A stretch of 6,328 nucleotides of DNA. Source: Betaproteobacteria bacterium. Lineage in GTDB: Bacteria > Pseudomonadota > Gammaproteobacteria > Burkholderiales > Burkholderiaceae. A model generated the notes under the pieces. It was not told where the DNA came from. It searched no databases and saw only the letters and a list, made by a program, of their open reading frames with translations. Shown here in pieces: positions 6,088 through 6,328 of this stretch (the first letter of the stretch is position 1; the number at the start of each line of letters is the position of its first letter). The stretch spans positions 1 to 6,328 of the forward strand of contig JAATGO010000138.1 in assembly GCA_015654605.1 (NCBI GenBank), in the 5' to 3' direction. The position numbers and the translations under genes are program-made.

Positions 6088-6128
6088 AGAAAAGCATGCC
6101 GTGGTATTTGTTACGTCAGCCGCGGCAT
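6088..6128 (-). terminator. Rho-independent terminator of the glycosylase-like gene
   Basis: Read on the minus strand, ATGCCGCGG pairs with CCACGGCAT over nine base pairs (one G-U) with a 15-base loop, and is followed by GCTTTTCT. It starts seven bases after the TAA of the minus-strand gene (6136-6138). GC-rich stem, position and T-tract agree, though the T-tract is short and interrupted. For the plus strand there is no adjacent T-run, so it probably does not stop the small gene's transcript efficiently. Confidence 0.6.
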
Positions 6129-6135
6129 TTGCCGA

Positions 6136-6328
6136 TTACTCAGAAGAGTTGTTTTTTTGTAGCAAATGCATGTCTCCAAATAGTTTTTGCATGCCTTGAT
6201 GGCGGATGAAGCTCAGATTATATGGATGCTCTGCTTGCGCATGTGGAAAGTGTGCTGTCAATGCTAGAGCATGAAGTTGCTCGGCGATTTTCCCCCACAA
6301 TATCAATGTTGGCAGCGCCCGTTGCTGC
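6136..6328 (-). CDS. C-terminal part of a diverged uracil-DNA glycosylase-like protein (N-terminus outside window)
   Basis: The minus strand is open from the right edge to a TAA at 6136-6138, giving the last 63 residues. LPTLILWGKIAEQLHALA resembles the LLWGxxAqxK strand and helix of family-1 uracil-DNA glycosylases. AEHPYNLSF, 23 residues from Trp to His, matches the spacing to the catalytic HPSPLS loop, where His contacts uracil O2 and Leu enters the DNA minor groove; both His and Leu are kept. The later LFGDMHLL resembles FFGCxHF, with four extra residues between. HPYNLS instead of HPSPLS is unusual and may mean altered activity. The protein would act in base-excision repair if active. The missing part holds the catalytic Asp motif (GQDPYH), so activity cannot be judged. 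It is followed by a hairpin terminator. Confidence 0.6.
   Translation of the reverse strand, partial: QQRALPTLILWGKIAEQLHALALTAHFPHAQAEHPYNLSFIRHQGMQKLFGDMHLLQKNNSSE

Overview
The window looks like chromosomal DNA from a Gram-negative proteobacterium. Supporting signs are a canonical sigma-70 promoter, LysR and FadR-type GntR regulators, and gene sizes and codon choice of that kind. A betaproteobacterial, Alcaligenaceae-like source is my guess from the general look of the proteins; the window holds no rRNA or other marker that would settle it. I see no tRNA, rRNA, CRISPR array, intact insertion sequence or phage gene.

Left part (1-4207): a sugar-acid utilisation locus. A FadR-type GntR regulator, cut by the left edge and on the minus strand, diverges from a three-gene plus-strand operon. 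The operon encodes an enolase-superfamily acid-sugar dehydratase (476-1681), a sodium:solute symporter (1811-3214) and a D-2-hydroxyacid dehydrogenase (3242-4207). The divergent intergenic region has a near-consensus promoter (TTGACA, 17 bp, CATAAT) and a palindrome, CTGTCAGACAG, of the type bound by FadR-subfamily regulators. A consistent reading is that the symporter imports a sugar acid, the dehydratase converts it to a 2-keto-3-deoxy acid, and the reductase acts on a keto or hydroxy acid of the same route, with the substrate or a product as the regulator's ligand. The exact substrate cannot be read from the sequence, and no aldolase or kinase is present here.

Middle (4208-4494): directly after the dehydrogenase stop codon the DNA still encodes, without its N-terminal part, a recognisable piece of a YhcH/YjgK/YiaL-family protein, broken at a run of six A. 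Genes of this family often accompany sugar-acid and sialic-acid catabolism, so this is probably a decayed fourth operon member.

Right part (4495-6328): more AT-rich DNA. It has a GcvA-like LysR regulator (minus strand), a divergent small unrecognised protein of about 79 residues (plus strand), and, converging on it, the C-terminal end of a diverged uracil-DNA glycosylase-like protein (minus strand, cut by the right edge) followed by a hairpin terminator. The lysR/small-gene intergenic region carries a pair of strongly similar 32-37 bp elements, one just upstream of lysR and one upstream of the small gene, which may be duplicated regulator sites.
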